Positions 35,615 to 45,448 of a stretch of 64,000 bases of DNA are shown piece by piece. How positions within the stretch are numbered: the stretch's first letter is position 1; each line of letters starts with the position of its first letter. Position numbers and translations under genes: made by a program. Source of the DNA: an uncultured Pseudomonadota bacterium (GTDB lineage Bacteria; Pseudomonadota; Gammaproteobacteria; Burkholderiales; Burkholderiaceae_C); assembly GCA_945952465.1 (NCBI GenBank), contig CAMFIB010000003.1, positions 143,508 to 207,507 on the forward strand, read 5' to 3'. Under the pieces are notes generated by a model. That model saw nothing but the letters and a program-made list of their open reading frames with translations, was not told the origin of the DNA and ran no database searches.

Positions 35615-36484
35615 TCAGAAAGCGCGGCGGCGCCAGCCCTGCAGGCGGGATTCGGCCAGCCGCAGCAGCAGGTCGATGCCGACACCCACGGTGGCGATGA
35701 CGGCCATGCCGGCGAGGATGAGGTCGGGCTGCGCGAGCTGGCGGCCCCAGACGATGAGGTAGCCGATGCCTTCGCTCGACGCCAGCAGCTCGACGAACAC
35801 CAGCGACAGCCAAGCCTGCATCACCGCCTGCCGCAGCCCGGTGAACAGGCTGGGCGCGGCGGCCGGCAGCACCACGCGCAGGATGGCCTGCGCCGGCGTG
35901 AAGCGGAAGACCCGCGACACCTCCACCCAGGCCACCGGAATCTGCGCGATGCCGTGCAGCGTGTTCAGCGTGACAGGCACCAGCACCGCGATGGAGATGG
36001 CCGTGATCTTCAGCGCCTCGTCGATGCCGGCAAAGATGATCAGCAGCGGAATCCAGCCCAGCACCGGGAACTGCGCCGCCACGTTGAACGTGGGGTAGAG
36101 GTAGGCCCGCAGCGTGGGCCACAGGCCCATGCCAAAGCCCAGCACCAGGCCGCCACCGCCGCCGACCAGCAGGCCCCAGCCGACGCGCGAGGCGCTGTAG
36201 CCGAGGTGCTCCACCAGATCGCCCGAGCGCCACAGGTCGAGCAGGGTGTCCAGCACCAGCGCGGGCGGCGCCAGCAGTTGTTCTGGCACCCAGCGGCGCT
36301 CGGCCGCCAGCCACCACAGCGCCAGCACCAGCGCCGGCAGCACCAGCGCGCCAGCGGTGTGCAGCAGCAGGGCGGGCGCCTGCCGCAGCGCGGCGCTGCC
36401 GGCCCGGGCCAGCAGGGCCGGCCAGCGGCCCAGGTTTGGCGCCTGGGGCGCGAAGACGCGGGCGTCGTCGATCGAAGCGCTCAT
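35615..36484 (-). CDS. ABC transporter permease (partner)
   Basis: A protein of 289 residues, with a longer N-terminal head and about six membrane helices, and the loop VSRVFRFTPAQAILRVVLPAAAPSLFTGL. It closely resembles its neighbour at 34815 in the loop region, so the pair probably arose by duplication. ATG at 36484 is preferred over GTG two codons earlier. Confidence 0.87.
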   Translation of the reverse strand: MSASIDDARVFAPQAPNLGRWPALLARAGSAALRQAPALLLHTAGALVLPALVLALWWLAAERRWVPEQLLAPPALVLDTLLDLWRSGDLVEHLGYSASRVGWGLLVGGGGGLVLGFGMGLWPTLRAYLYPTFNVAAQFPVLGWIPLLIIFAGIDEALKITAISIAVLVPVTLNTLHGIAQIPVAWVEVSRVFRFTPAQAILRVVLPAAAPSLFTGLRQAVMQAWLSLVFVELLASSEGIGYLIVWGRQLAQPDLILAGMAVIATVGVGIDLLLRLAESRLQGWRRRAF

Positions 36485-36505
36485 GGGCACCGTCCTTTCG
36501 TGGGT

Positions 36506-37603
36506 CTACTTGGCCGCGACCAGCTTGCGGCCGGGCACCTTGACGTTGCCGGCGGCGTCGTTCTGCGGCCAGTAGTCTTCCAGCTTCAGGTCTTTCAGCG
36601 CCTGGTTCAGGTACTTGGGCTCCAGCCAGCCGTCGATGCTGACGTCGCGGCGGATCAGCTTGTACTTCTTGGTCTCCTCGATGGAGGCTTTGATGCTTTC
36701 CACGTAGTACTCGTCGAGCAGCGGGTTCACGCGGTTGCGCAGGTCGGACACGGTGGACCAGTCCTGCTTGTAGTCGATGTAGGCTTGCGCGCCCGAGGTG
36801 GCCCAGGCCTGGAATTCCTTCTCGCGGTTTTCCTCTTGCGTGCTCCAGTAGGCCACCTTCACCAGGCGGGTCACGATGCGCTGCACGATGGCGGGGTACT
36901 TCTTCTCGAACTCCTCGCCCACCCAGACCGAACCGGGGCGGGTGATCTTGGGGTCGTCGCGCGCCTCATGCAGGCGCTTGACGATGCCGCGCGCCTCCAG
37001 GTCGAACGGCGTGATGGTGGTGCCGTCGATGTCGTTGGTGGCCAATGCCGCCTTGGTCGAGTCGTTGTCGAGGCTGACGATGCGGAAGTCCTTGTCGGTG
37101 AAGCCGAACTTGTCGAGCCAGCGGTACAGCGTGAGCTGCCCGGCCGTGCCCTTGAAGGCCGACAGGCGCTTGCCCTTCAGGTCGTTCAGCGTCTTGGCGC
37201 CTGAGCCGGCGGGCACCACGAAGTAGCTGCTGCCGAAACGGCCCGACGACAGCAGGATCTTGTGCTTGAGGCCGGTGGAGCGGCCGACGATCAGCGGCAG
37301 GTCGCCGTGGCCGAAGGCGAAGTCGGTCAGGCCGTTGGCGAAGGACTCGTTCAGCGCCGGGCCTGCACCGGGGAAGAACTTCCACTCAATCTTGATGCCG
37401 TCGGCCTTGAACTCGTCGTCGATTTCCTTGAACAGGTGGGCGTTGTTGGGAAAGCTGCCGCCCTGGATGGGCCGGCCGCCGGTACCGGCGCCGGGAAAGC
37501 TGACGCGGATCACGGTGGGCTTGTCTTCGGCGTGGGCGGTGGGCAGGTTGGCCAGGCCCATCAGGGCGAGGGTGCCGAGGCGGGCAAAGTCACGTCGTTG
37601 CAT
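36506..37603 (-). CDS. ABC transporter substrate-binding protein, sulfonate/sulfate-ester type (AtsR-like)
   Basis: A protein of 365 residues. Signal peptide ARLGTLALMGLANLPTAHA; mature start KPTVIRVSFPGAGTGGRPIQGGSFPNNAHL, then FFPGAGPALNESFANGLTDFAFGHGDLPLIVGRSTG and DLKGKRLSAFKGTAGQLTLYRWL. It belongs to the SsuA/NMT1-like family. The resemblance to AtsR-type (arylsulfate) binding proteins is from memory and the substrate is inferred from the sulfur context. Confidence 0.8.
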   Translation of the reverse strand: MQRRDFARLGTLALMGLANLPTAHAEDKPTVIRVSFPGAGTGGRPIQGGSFPNNAHLFKEIDDEFKADGIKIEWKFFPGAGPALNESFANGLTDFAFGHGDLPLIVGRSTGLKHKILLSSGRFGSSYFVVPAGSGAKTLNDLKGKRLSAFKGTAGQLTLYRWLDKFGFTDKDFRIVSLDNDSTKAALATNDIDGTTITPFDLEARGIVKRLHEARDDPKITRPGSVWVGEEFEKKYPAIVQRIVTRLVKVAYWSTQEENREKEFQAWATSGAQAYIDYKQDWSTVSDLRNRVNPLLDEYYVESIKASIEETKKYKLIRRDVSIDGWLEPKYLNQALKDLKLEDYWPQNDAAGNVKVPGRKLVAAK

Positions 37604-37645
37604 AGGGGGTTCCTTGGCGAAATGGGAGGAGTAGGGGGGGCGGGC

Positions 37646-39325
37646 TCAGAAGCCGTACTGGAACTGCACCTGCAGGCCGCGCGCGAGGCGCGGGCGGTCG
37701 GCGGTGTAGCCGCTGGCGCCCGGCGAGTCGTTGCGGGTGATGAGGTAGTTCACCTGCAGCTTGGTGGTCTCGGCGAAGAAGGCGTTCAGGCCGAGCGTGG
37801 TGATGAAGGTCTTGTCGCCGATGCTGCCGGGCCGCAGCGCGGCGTTGTTCAGCGTGTCGGCGTCGAAGCTGTCGAAGCGCACGAAAGCCTGGTAGGACTT
37901 GGGCCAGAAGTCGTCGTACTTGGCCAGACTCTTCTCGCTGCTCAGGAACTGCTCGCCCCAGGTGTAGCCGAAGTTGATGTACTGGCCGCGCGACTTCTTC
38001 TTGTAGGTGCCCGAGGTCGAGGTGGCGTTGCTCGCCGACTGCAGCGTGTCGTCCTCGCCGGCCACGAACTCATAGGCGATGGAGAACGGCAGGTGGGTGT
38101 AGTTGATGTCGAAGCCGGCGCGGTTGGAGCGCGCGAACTGCACCACCGCGTTGGAGGTGGTGTTGACCAGGTTGTTCCGGCCGCGGTAATAGGACACGCC
38201 CAGCTTCAGCTCGCGCAGCCAGCTGTTGTAGTCCGACGGCACCGTCACCGCGACGCGACCCAGCCAGTCTTTCTTGCCGTTGTTGTCGGACTTGTTGGGG
38301 CCGCTGCCGTTCACCACGCCGAACGCGTACTCCAGCAGCGACGAGCGGTAGTTGTTGGTGTAGTCGACGTTGATGAACGAGTCGCCGCGGTAGATCAGCC
38401 CGATCTGCCGGGTGTTGATGCCGCTCAGCGCCGACGTGAACTGCGCCGACGAGATCACCGGCCGGATTTCTTCCGTGGCCTGTGCCTCCAGCCCGAAGGG
38501 CACGAGCTGCTGGCCGAAGGTGAGCGAGCCGCGCTCGTCTTCCTGCCCGCCGTTGGTGGGGAAGAAGCTGTACGCCAGGAAGGCATTCGTCACGTTGAAC
38601 TGGTTGCCGTTGGGCGAGGCCACGCCCAGCGTGCGGTCGGCGCTGGTGGTCGACTGCGGGCTGCCGGCGAAGTTGCTGCCGGTGGCCAGGCCCAGCGCGT
38701 AGGTGAGGTTCTTGCCTTCCTGGTAGTCGCGGAACAGGTTGCCGGCGAAGGACAGCGTGGCCGACGGGATGTCGAAGCTGGTGCCGCGCGGCGTGGCCTG
38801 GAAGGTGGTGTTGCCGCCGGTCGCGCCGTTGGCCACGCCGGCGTTCTGGTCGGGCGACTGTCGCGTCGCACGGACCTGGATGGTGCCGCCGATCGTGGTG
38901 TTGCGGGTGACCGAGGGCACCTTGCGTTCCAGCGTGCGGGCGTTCTCGTACTTGTAGTTCTCGAAGTCGGCGCGCACGCCCTGGATGTCGGCCTTGGTGG
39001 CCGGTGTGGCGGCGTCGCGCGTGGCCTGGTCGGTGGTGTCTGCCACGCCGTCGGCCGACGGCGGCAGGGGCGCGATGGGCGCGGGCGGCGGCGCGAAGCT
39101 GCGGTCCTTCAGCGCCTGCTGCAGCTCCTGGATCTGGCGACGCAGGTCGGCCAGCTCGCCGGGGTCGGCAACGGGTTGGGCCTTGGACTGGCGTGCCAGC
39201 TCGCGAACCTGCTCCCGCAGGGCTTCAAGCTCGGCCTTGACCGATGCCGACCGGGCCTGGGCGCCCTGGCTGGCAACCAGCAACAGCGCGGCGCAGGCGA
39301 GGGCCGATGGTGTGAAACGGGACAA
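37646..39325 (-). CDS. Outer-membrane porin-like protein with N-terminal coiled coil
   Basis: About 559 residues from a TTG start with AAGGAG 8 nt upstream. A signal peptide (ALACAALLLVASQGAQA) is followed by a Glu/Arg/Gln-rich heptad segment (VKAELEALREQVRELARQ...) and then a long stretch of alternating amphipathic strands with aromatic girdles, ending VQFQYGF with the C-terminal Phe expected of outer-membrane barrels. The layout resembles phosphate-selective (OprP-like) porins with a coiled-coil anchor. As the first gene of the importer operon it probably admits the same anionic substrate. An upstream extension is unlikely because it would cross the -24/-12 promoter. Confidence 0.8.
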   Translation of the reverse strand: MSRFTPSALACAALLLVASQGAQARSASVKAELEALREQVRELARQSKAQPVADPGELADLRRQIQELQQALKDRSFAPPPAPIAPLPPSADGVADTTDQATRDAATPATKADIQGVRADFENYKYENARTLERKVPSVTRNTTIGGTIQVRATRQSPDQNAGVANGATGGNTTFQATPRGTSFDIPSATLSFAGNLFRDYQEGKNLTYALGLATGSNFAGSPQSTTSADRTLGVASPNGNQFNVTNAFLAYSFFPTNGGQEDERGSLTFGQQLVPFGLEAQATEEIRPVISSAQFTSALSGINTRQIGLIYRGDSFINVDYTNNYRSSLLEYAFGVVNGSGPNKSDNNGKKDWLGRVAVTVPSDYNSWLRELKLGVSYYRGRNNLVNTTSNAVVQFARSNRAGFDINYTHLPFSIAYEFVAGEDDTLQSASNATSTSGTYKKKSRGQYINFGYTWGEQFLSSEKSLAKYDDFWPKSYQAFVRFDSFDADTLNNAALRPGSIGDKTFITTLGLNAFFAETTKLQVNYLITRNDSPGASGYTADRPRLARGLQVQFQYGF

Positions 39326-39387
39326 CGAAAACTCCTTCAGCGATGGGATGCCGCGCAACGATCGGTGCGCAGTGCGTTCCCTTCTTC

Positions 39388-39402
39388 GCAGGAGCCGTGC
39401 CA
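39388..39402 (-). promoter_or_regulatory. Sigma-54 promoter of the porin/ABC importer operon
   Basis: The minus strand reads TGGCACGGCTCCTGCG. The -24 box TGGCACG is perfect, GG (39401-39400) and GC (39389-39388) are separated by exactly 10 nt, and the -12 element is CTGC. Transcription would start near 39376, about 50 nt before the TTG start. The palindrome at 39473 lies about 100 bp upstream. Confidence 0.75.
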
Positions 39403-39472
39403 TGGAAAACCCTGTGAAAACCGCCGTTTTCGAGGGGCCGTTGCTGGCTGTCGGCCATTGGCGGCGGATGGC

Positions 39473-39492
39473 GGTGCTGCGCATGCAGCACC
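39473..39492. promoter_or_regulatory. Upstream activator palindrome for the porin/ABC operon
   Basis: GGTGCTGCGCATGCAGCACC is a perfect 20-bp palindrome. It contains TGCTG-N6-CAGCA, the same arrangement as sites at 45492 and 63091 that also lie near sigma-54 promoters. Its position about 100 bp upstream of the predicted start suits an enhancer-binding activator. Confidence 0.6.
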
Positions 39493-39507
39493 GCTGTCGC
39501 AATGCCA

Positions 39508-40935
39508 TCAGCCCGACCAGCCGCCGCCAATGGCCTTGGCCAACTGGGCAGCGGCAACCAGCCGCGAACCCTGGATCTGCACGGCCTGGCGGCGGGCCGT
39601 GAGCAGCGTCTGCCGCGCGGCCACCACCTCAAGGTAGGTGACCAGCCCGCCGTCGTAGCGGGCCTGGGCGATGTCGAGCGCGAGCGCCGCGCTGTCGATG
39701 GCCTGCTGCGCGCTGGCGGCGGCGGCGGCCAGCGTGTCGAGGTTGCTGAGGCCGTCTTCCACCTCCTGCAGCGCCTGCAGCACGGTGCGCCGGTAGAGGC
39801 CGTTGGCGGCGTCCAGGCCAGCCAGCGCGCCCGCATGGCGGGCCTGGTTGCGGCCAGCGTCCCACAGCGGCTGCGTGAGGCCGGCGCCCACCGTCCACAG
39901 CGCACTGGGTGCATCGAACAGCCAGCGCCAGCTGCGGCTCTCCACGCCGGCCGATACCCCCAGCGTCAGCGCCGGGAAGAAGGCCGCGCGGGCCACGCCC
40001 ACCTGTGCCGCCGCCGCGCCCACCGCGTGCTGGGCCGAGGCCACGTCGGGCCGGCGCTGCAGCACCTCGGCCGGCAATGCGGCGGGCAGGCGCGGCACCT
40101 CGGCCTGCCAGGCGGCCTGCGATGCCAACACGAAGGCCGGCGCGGGCCGGCCGCTCAGCGTGGCAAGCTGGTGTTCGATCAGCGGGCGTTGCCGGCGCAG
40201 CAGCGCGAGCTGCGTCAGCGTGGTGTCGAGCAGCGCCTGCTGCTGTGCCAATTCCAGCCGCGACGAGGCGCCGCCGGCGTGCCGAGCCTGCAACAGGTCG
40301 CCGGCGCGGCGCTGCACCGCGATGCTCTGCTCCAGCACCGCGATCTCGGCGTCGGTCTGGCGCAGCGCGAAATACGCGGCGGCCAGATCGGCGGCCAGCA
40401 CCAGCCGCACGTTGGCGAGGTCGGAGCGGGCCTGGCGTTCCGAAGCGGCTGACACCTCGAGTTCGCTGGCGAGGCGGTCGAACAGATCGACCTCGTAGGC
40501 CGCGCCGACGCTGGCGATGGTGTCGTTCTGCACGGTGGACAGCACACTGGCGGTGCCGGTGGCCGGCCGGTTGGCCGAGGTGCGCTGGCGCTGTAGGCGC
40601 AGCGAGGCGTCGAGCCGCGGCAGCGTGTTGGCCCGCGCGAACGAACGGCCGGCCTCGGCCTGGCGCAGCCGCGCCAGCGCCACCGCGACGACCGGGTGCT
40701 CGCGTTGTGCGCCGTCGATCAGCGCCGACAGCTCGGCGTCACCGAAAGGGCGCCACCAGGCGCCCTTGTCGGCGTCGTCGCTCGGGGCGGCGGGCCGCCA
40801 GTCGGTGGGGGAGCGCCAGCCGGGCGGCGGCGGCGTGGCGATGCCGAGGGTGTCGAGCGGCACCGCCGGTGGTGCGGCGCAGCCGGCCAGCAGCGCCAGC
40901 AGGCCGGCCGCGCAGGTGAGGGCGCGTGTGCTCAA
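39508..40935 (-). CDS. Outer-membrane factor lipoprotein of an RND efflux system (NodT family)
   Basis: A protein of 475 residues starting at a TTG that overlaps the upstream stop (TTGA). The lipobox LLAGC follows a signal peptide, and the two repeated OMF segments (WWRPFGDAELSALIDGA; LPAEVLQRRPDVASAQHAVGAAAAQVGVARAAFFP) are typical of OprM/NodT. It forms the outer-membrane channel for the pump encoded upstream. Confidence 0.9.
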   Translation of the reverse strand: MSTRALTCAAGLLALLAGCAAPPAVPLDTLGIATPPPPGWRSPTDWRPAAPSDDADKGAWWRPFGDAELSALIDGAQREHPVVAVALARLRQAEAGRSFARANTLPRLDASLRLQRQRTSANRPATGTASVLSTVQNDTIASVGAAYEVDLFDRLASELEVSAASERQARSDLANVRLVLAADLAAAYFALRQTDAEIAVLEQSIAVQRRAGDLLQARHAGGASSRLELAQQQALLDTTLTQLALLRRQRPLIEHQLATLSGRPAPAFVLASQAAWQAEVPRLPAALPAEVLQRRPDVASAQHAVGAAAAQVGVARAAFFPALTLGVSAGVESRSWRWLFDAPSALWTVGAGLTQPLWDAGRNQARHAGALAGLDAANGLYRRTVLQALQEVEDGLSNLDTLAAAAASAQQAIDSAALALDIAQARYDGGLVTYLEVVAARQTLLTARRQAVQIQGSRLVAAAQLAKAIGGGWSG

Positions 40936-42182
40936 GACCGGGCCCCGGCGGCCGATGCGGCGCGCGCCGGCGCGGCGCCGCTGGCGGTGGCTTTCGGCGC
41001 GGCGGCCACGGCGATGACGTTCTCGCCGGCCTCCAGCGAATCGGCCGGGTTCAGCACGAAGCGGTCGTTGGCGTCGAGGCCCGCCAGCACCTCGACGTTG
41101 CGGCCGAGGTCGCGGCCCAGTTTCACGTTGCGCAGCGCGATGCGGCTGTCGCCGTCCACCACCGCGAGGCGGGGGCCGTCCTGCCGGAACTGCAGCGCGC
41201 TGCTCGGCACCAGCAGGCGGCCGGGACCGGAGCGGGCGCTGAAGCCCGCCTCTACGTAGGCACCGGCCAGCAGCTTGCCGCCGGGGTTGGCCAGTTCGAT
41301 CTCGACGTTCATGGCCCGGCTGTCGGGGTCCACCGCGCCGGCCGTCCGCGCGACCTTGCCGCGCAGCGGCGCACCGGGCCGCTCGATCAACCGCAGCGAC
41401 ACCTCCTGGCCGATGCGCACGTCGGCCGCGTAGGTCTGCGGAACGGCCACGCTGACGCGCAGCGGGTCGAGCTGCGCGAGGTGGAACAACTCGCGCGCGT
41501 TGCCGCTGGTACCGGCGCCGACCAGCATGCCGACTTCGGCGTTGCGGCGCACGACCACGCCGTCGAACGGCGCGACCACGCGCTGGAAGGAGCGCAGCTC
41601 CTCCAGCCGGCGGATGTTGGCGTTGGCGGCGGCCAGGTCGGCCTGCGCCTGGCGCACCGCGGCCGCCCGTTCGTCCAGTTCCTGCTGCGAGACCGCGTCG
41701 CGTGCGCGCAGGCCCTGCCAGCGTGCCAGCGACGACTCGGCCAGCCCCTGTCGGGCCAGCACCTGCGAGCGCAGCGCGCGGGCCTGCAGCAGCTCCTGTT
41801 CGGTCTCCGGCGCGTCGATCACGGCCAGCAATTCGCCTTGTTTGACGGTGTCGCCGATGTCCTTGGTCCAGCGCTTCAGGTAGCCGGTGGTGCGGGCGTA
41901 GATGGCGGCCTCGTTGGCGCCGCGCAGCGTGCCGGGCAAGGCCAGCGTGCGGCGCCCTTCATCGGGAGCGGCGAGGCCCACGGTGACGCTGCGCAGCGCC
42001 TGGCGGGCCGTGGTGTCGGCCAGCGAGCGCGACTGTTTGGACGACGCGTAGACGCGCAGGCCGGCGCCGGCCAGCAGGGCCAGCAGCAGCGCGCTGACGA
42101 CCCAGCCGGTGCGGCGGACCAGGCGGCGGTTGGCGGGTGTCGACGAGATGTCGGCGGCGGGGAGGGCGGTGTCGTGGCTCAT
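40932..42182 (-). CDS. RND efflux periplasmic adaptor (membrane fusion protein)
   Basis: A protein of 416 residues. One membrane helix near residues 25-45, then ALPGTLRGANEAAIYARTTGYLKRW and VKQGELLAVIDAPE (lipoyl-like half), a coiled-coil hairpin (SQQELDERAAAVRQAQADLAAANANIRRLEEL), and VVAPFDGVVVRRNAEVGMLVGAG (second lipoyl half). It links the pump with the outer-membrane factor. It overlaps the pump stop by 4 nt (ATGA). Confidence 0.92.
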   Translation of the reverse strand: MSHDTALPAADISSTPANRRLVRRTGWVVSALLLALLAGAGLRVYASSKQSRSLADTTARQALRSVTVGLAAPDEGRRTLALPGTLRGANEAAIYARTTGYLKRWTKDIGDTVKQGELLAVIDAPETEQELLQARALRSQVLARQGLAESSLARWQGLRARDAVSQQELDERAAAVRQAQADLAAANANIRRLEELRSFQRVVAPFDGVVVRRNAEVGMLVGAGTSGNARELFHLAQLDPLRVSVAVPQTYAADVRIGQEVSLRLIERPGAPLRGKVARTAGAVDPDSRAMNVEIELANPGGKLLAGAYVEAGFSARSGPGRLLVPSSALQFRQDGPRLAVVDGDSRIALRNVKLGRDLGRNVEVLAGLDANDRFVLNPADSLEAGENVIAVAAAPKATASGAAPARAASAAGARS

Positions 42183-45100
42183 GGTTGGACAGTGCGGAAA
42201 GAAGGAATCAATCGGCGCAGCCGTTGCAAGGCGCGCGGTGTGGTGTGGGGCTGGGCGACGGGGCCGTGCACGGCGTCGAACACCAGCGGCACGAACAGCA
42301 GCGTGGACAGCGTCGCGAACGCGAGGCCGCCGATCACCGCGCGGCCCAGCGGCGCGTTCTGCTCGCCGCCTTCGCCCAGGCCCAGCGCCATCGGCACCAT
42401 GCCGATGACCATGGCCAGCGCGGTCATCAGCACCGGGCGCAGCCGGGTGCTGCCGGCGGCCAGCGCCGCCGCGCGGGCGCCCAGGCCCTCGGCGAGCTGC
42501 TGCCGCGCGAACGACACCACCAGGATGCTGTTGGCGGTGGCCACGCCGACCGTCATCACCGCGCCGGTCAGCGCCGGCACCGACAGCGTGGTGCCGGTGA
42601 GGAACAGCATCCAGGCGATGCCGGCCAGCGCGGCGGGCAGCGCCGCGATGATGATCAGCGCGTCGCGCCAGGACTGGAAGTTGACGACGATCAGCAGGTA
42701 CACCAGCACGATCGCGAACAGCAGGCCCAGCAGCAGCTCGTCGAAGGCGCGCTGCATCAGCACGACCTGGCCGCGCACCTGGATGTCGGAGCCGCGCGCG
42801 AGCTGCGGGCGGGCCGCTTCGACCAGGCGTTCGATCTCGGCGTAGGTGCTGGCGAGGTCGCGGCCGTCGACGCTGGCGAGGATGTCGATGACCGGCACGA
42901 TGTTGTGGCGCGAGACCACGCCCATCTGCGCGGTGGGCCGCACCTGCACCACGTCGCCCAGCAACTGCGGCGGCCGGCCGCGGCCGTCGGCGTCGGGCCG
43001 GGCCGGCGCGCCCAGGATGGGGATGGCCAGCAGCGCCTCCAGGCTGTCGATCTCGTGCTGCCGGGTCTGCACCGCCACGTTGTAGACCGTGCCGTTGTTC
43101 GGGTTGAGCCACTGCGTCGGCGCGGTCTGGAAACTGGAGCTGAGCGAGACCAGCAGGTTCTGCGCGACGTCGCGTGCCTGCACGCCGGTCTGCAGCAGCC
43201 GCGAGCGGTCCATCTCCAGCGCCAGCGTGGGCCGGTTGAAACGCTGGTGGATGTAGCTGTCGACCACGCCGTGCACCGCGCGGATGTCCTTCAGCAGCCG
43301 GCTGGCGACCTGCAGGTTCTCGGCGCTGCGGTTGCCGGTGATCTGGATGTCGATCGGCGCCGACAGGCCGAAGTTCAGCGTCTGATTCACCATGTCGGCC
43401 GGCTGGAAGTAGAACTCGATGCCGGGGAAGGCGCGCGGCAGTTCGGCCCGCAGGGCGCGGATGTGGTCGATGGTCGGCGAGCGGTTCTTCTTCAGCGACA
43501 CCAGGATCTCGACGTCGCTGGTATCGAAAGTACCGTTGTTGTTGTACAGCGTGTTGTAGGGCGAGTAGGGCCCACCGACGATGTCGATCACGCTGGCGAT
43601 CTGCTCGGCCGGGATCAGCTCGCGGATGCGCGCCTCGACGCGGTCGACCAGCGTCGGCATCTCCTCCAGCCGGGTGCCAACCGGCGCGCGCACGTGCAGC
43701 CGGATCTGCCCGGCGTCGATGGCGGGGAAGAAGTCGCGGCCCAGCACCGCGTAGAGGCCGGTCGACAACACGCACAGCAGCGCGAAGCCTCCGCCCACCA
43801 GTGCCTTGTGGCGCAGTGCCGCCGCCAGCAGCACGGCGTAGCGGTCGTTCAGCCGCACGAAGCCGCGGTCGAACGCGAGGTGGATGCGCCGCAGCCGGCC
43901 CGGCGAGCCGTCGTCACCGTCGCCATGGCCGGGGCCGCGGATGCCGTACATCACCAGCGTGGGCACCAGCGTGCGCGACAGCACGTAAGAGGCCAGCATC
44001 GCGAACACGACGGCCTCGGCCAGCGGCACGAACAGCGTGCGTGCCACGCCGGTCAGCAGAAACATCGGCAGGAAGACGATGCAGATGCACAGCGTGGACA
44101 CCATGGCCGGCACCGCGATCTCGCGGGCGCCGTCGAGGATGGCGTCTTTCGTGGATTTGCCCATCTGCAGGTGGCGCTCGATGTTCTCGATCTCCACCGT
44201 CGCGTCGTCCACCAGAATGCCGACCGCCAGCGCCAGGCCGCCCAGCGTCATGATGTTGATGGTCTGGCCGATCAGGTGCAGGCCGATCAGCGCGCACAGG
44301 ATGGACAGCGGGATGGACACGCCGATGATCAATGTGCTGCGCCAGTTGCCGAGGAACAGCAGGATCAGCGCCACCGTCAGCAGCGCGGCGATCAGGCCTT
44401 CGTGCAGCACGCCGTCGATCGCGGCCTTGACGAACACCGATTGGTCGGCCAGCGGGATCACCTTCACGTCTGGCGGCAGCGAGGCCATCGCCTTGGGCAG
44501 CAGCTTCAGCGCCTGGTCGATGATGTCCAGCGTCGAGGCGCCGCCGTTCTTCATCAACGTCATCAGAATGCCGCGCTCGCCGTCGCGCCGCACCACGGTG
44601 GTTGGTGGCTGGCTGCCGTCTCGCACCTGGGCCACGTCGCGGACCAGCACCGTGCTGCCATTCACGCTGCGCACCGGAATATCGCCCAGCGCGGCGATGG
44701 TGTCGGGCGACCCATTCAGCGCCACGTTGAATTCGGTCTCGCCCATCTTCACGGTGCCGGTCGGCAGCGTCAGGTTCTGTGCGTTGAGGGCGTTGACCAC
44801 GTCCACCGGCGTCAGCCCGCGCGAGGTCAGCGCCGGTCCGTCGAGGTCGACCGACACCTGCCGGAAGCGGCCGCCGTAGGGCGCAGTCACCGCGGTGCCG
44901 GGGATGGTGATCAGCTTGGGCCGCAGTTCGTTGAAGGCGGCGTCGTTCAGTTCACCGTCGGACAGCGAGGTACTGGAGATGCCCAGTTGCAGGATGGGCA
45001 GGTTGGAGGCCGAATACTTCACGATGGTCGGCGGCGTGCTGCCCGGCGGCAGCGATCGCAGTGCGGCCTGCGTGCTGGCCACCAACTGCGAGATCGCGGT

Positions 45101-45409
45101 GGCGGAATCCACCTGCGGCTGGAAGAACACCTTGATCACGCCGAGGCCAGCGGTGGTCTGCGACTCCACGTGCTCCATGTCGCTGACCGAGTTGGCGAGG
45201 TTGCGCTCCACCGGCGTGACGATGCGGTCGGCCATTTCCTTGGCCGGCAGGCCGGTGTAGCTCAGCAGGATGGCCGCCACCGGAATGTCGACCTCCGGAA
45301 AAACGTCGACCGGTGTGCGCTTCAGCACGAGCGGTGCCGCGAGCACGATCAGCAGCGCGGCAACGATGAAGGTGTAGGGGCGGCTCAGCGCCAGGCGAAC
45401 GATCCACAT
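42179..45409 (-). CDS. RND efflux pump, inner-membrane transporter
   Basis: A protein of 1076 residues with the usual twelve-helix RND layout: MWIVRLALSRPYTFIVAALL, two large periplasmic loops, and a central helix with LHLIGQTINIMTLGGLALAVGILVDDATVEIENIERH holding the proton-relay aspartates. GRDFFPAIDAGQIRLHVRAP begins the second periplasmic half. It exports hydrophobic or anionic compounds by proton antiport; substrate unknown. No Shine-Dalgarno is visible before ATG 45409. Transcription should start at the sigma-54 promoter at 45449-45463. Confidence 0.93.
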   Translation of the reverse strand: MWIVRLALSRPYTFIVAALLIVLAAPLVLKRTPVDVFPEVDIPVAAILLSYTGLPAKEMADRIVTPVERNLANSVSDMEHVESQTTAGLGVIKVFFQPQVDSATAISQLVASTQAALRSLPPGSTPPTIVKYSASNLPILQLGISSTSLSDGELNDAAFNELRPKLITIPGTAVTAPYGGRFRQVSVDLDGPALTSRGLTPVDVVNALNAQNLTLPTGTVKMGETEFNVALNGSPDTIAALGDIPVRSVNGSTVLVRDVAQVRDGSQPPTTVVRRDGERGILMTLMKNGGASTLDIIDQALKLLPKAMASLPPDVKVIPLADQSVFVKAAIDGVLHEGLIAALLTVALILLFLGNWRSTLIIGVSIPLSILCALIGLHLIGQTINIMTLGGLALAVGILVDDATVEIENIERHLQMGKSTKDAILDGAREIAVPAMVSTLCICIVFLPMFLLTGVARTLFVPLAEAVVFAMLASYVLSRTLVPTLVMYGIRGPGHGDGDDGSPGRLRRIHLAFDRGFVRLNDRYAVLLAAALRHKALVGGGFALLCVLSTGLYAVLGRDFFPAIDAGQIRLHVRAPVGTRLEEMPTLVDRVEARIRELIPAEQIASVIDIVGGPYSPYNTLYNNNGTFDTSDVEILVSLKKNRSPTIDHIRALRAELPRAFPGIEFYFQPADMVNQTLNFGLSAPIDIQITGNRSAENLQVASRLLKDIRAVHGVVDSYIHQRFNRPTLALEMDRSRLLQTGVQARDVAQNLLVSLSSSFQTAPTQWLNPNNGTVYNVAVQTRQHEIDSLEALLAIPILGAPARPDADGRGRPPQLLGDVVQVRPTAQMGVVSRHNIVPVIDILASVDGRDLASTYAEIERLVEAARPQLARGSDIQVRGQVVLMQRAFDELLLGLLFAIVLVYLLIVVNFQSWRDALIIIAALPAALAGIAWMLFLTGTTLSVPALTGAVMTVGVATANSILVVSFARQQLAEGLGARAAALAAGSTRLRPVLMTALAMVIGMVPMALGLGEGGEQNAPLGRAVIGGLAFATLSTLLFVPLVFDAVHGPVAQPHTTPRALQRLRRLIPSFRTVQP

Positions 45410-45448
45410 GGAGGGAGGGTGTTGAAAGAACTCGAACGGGTCCTTGCA

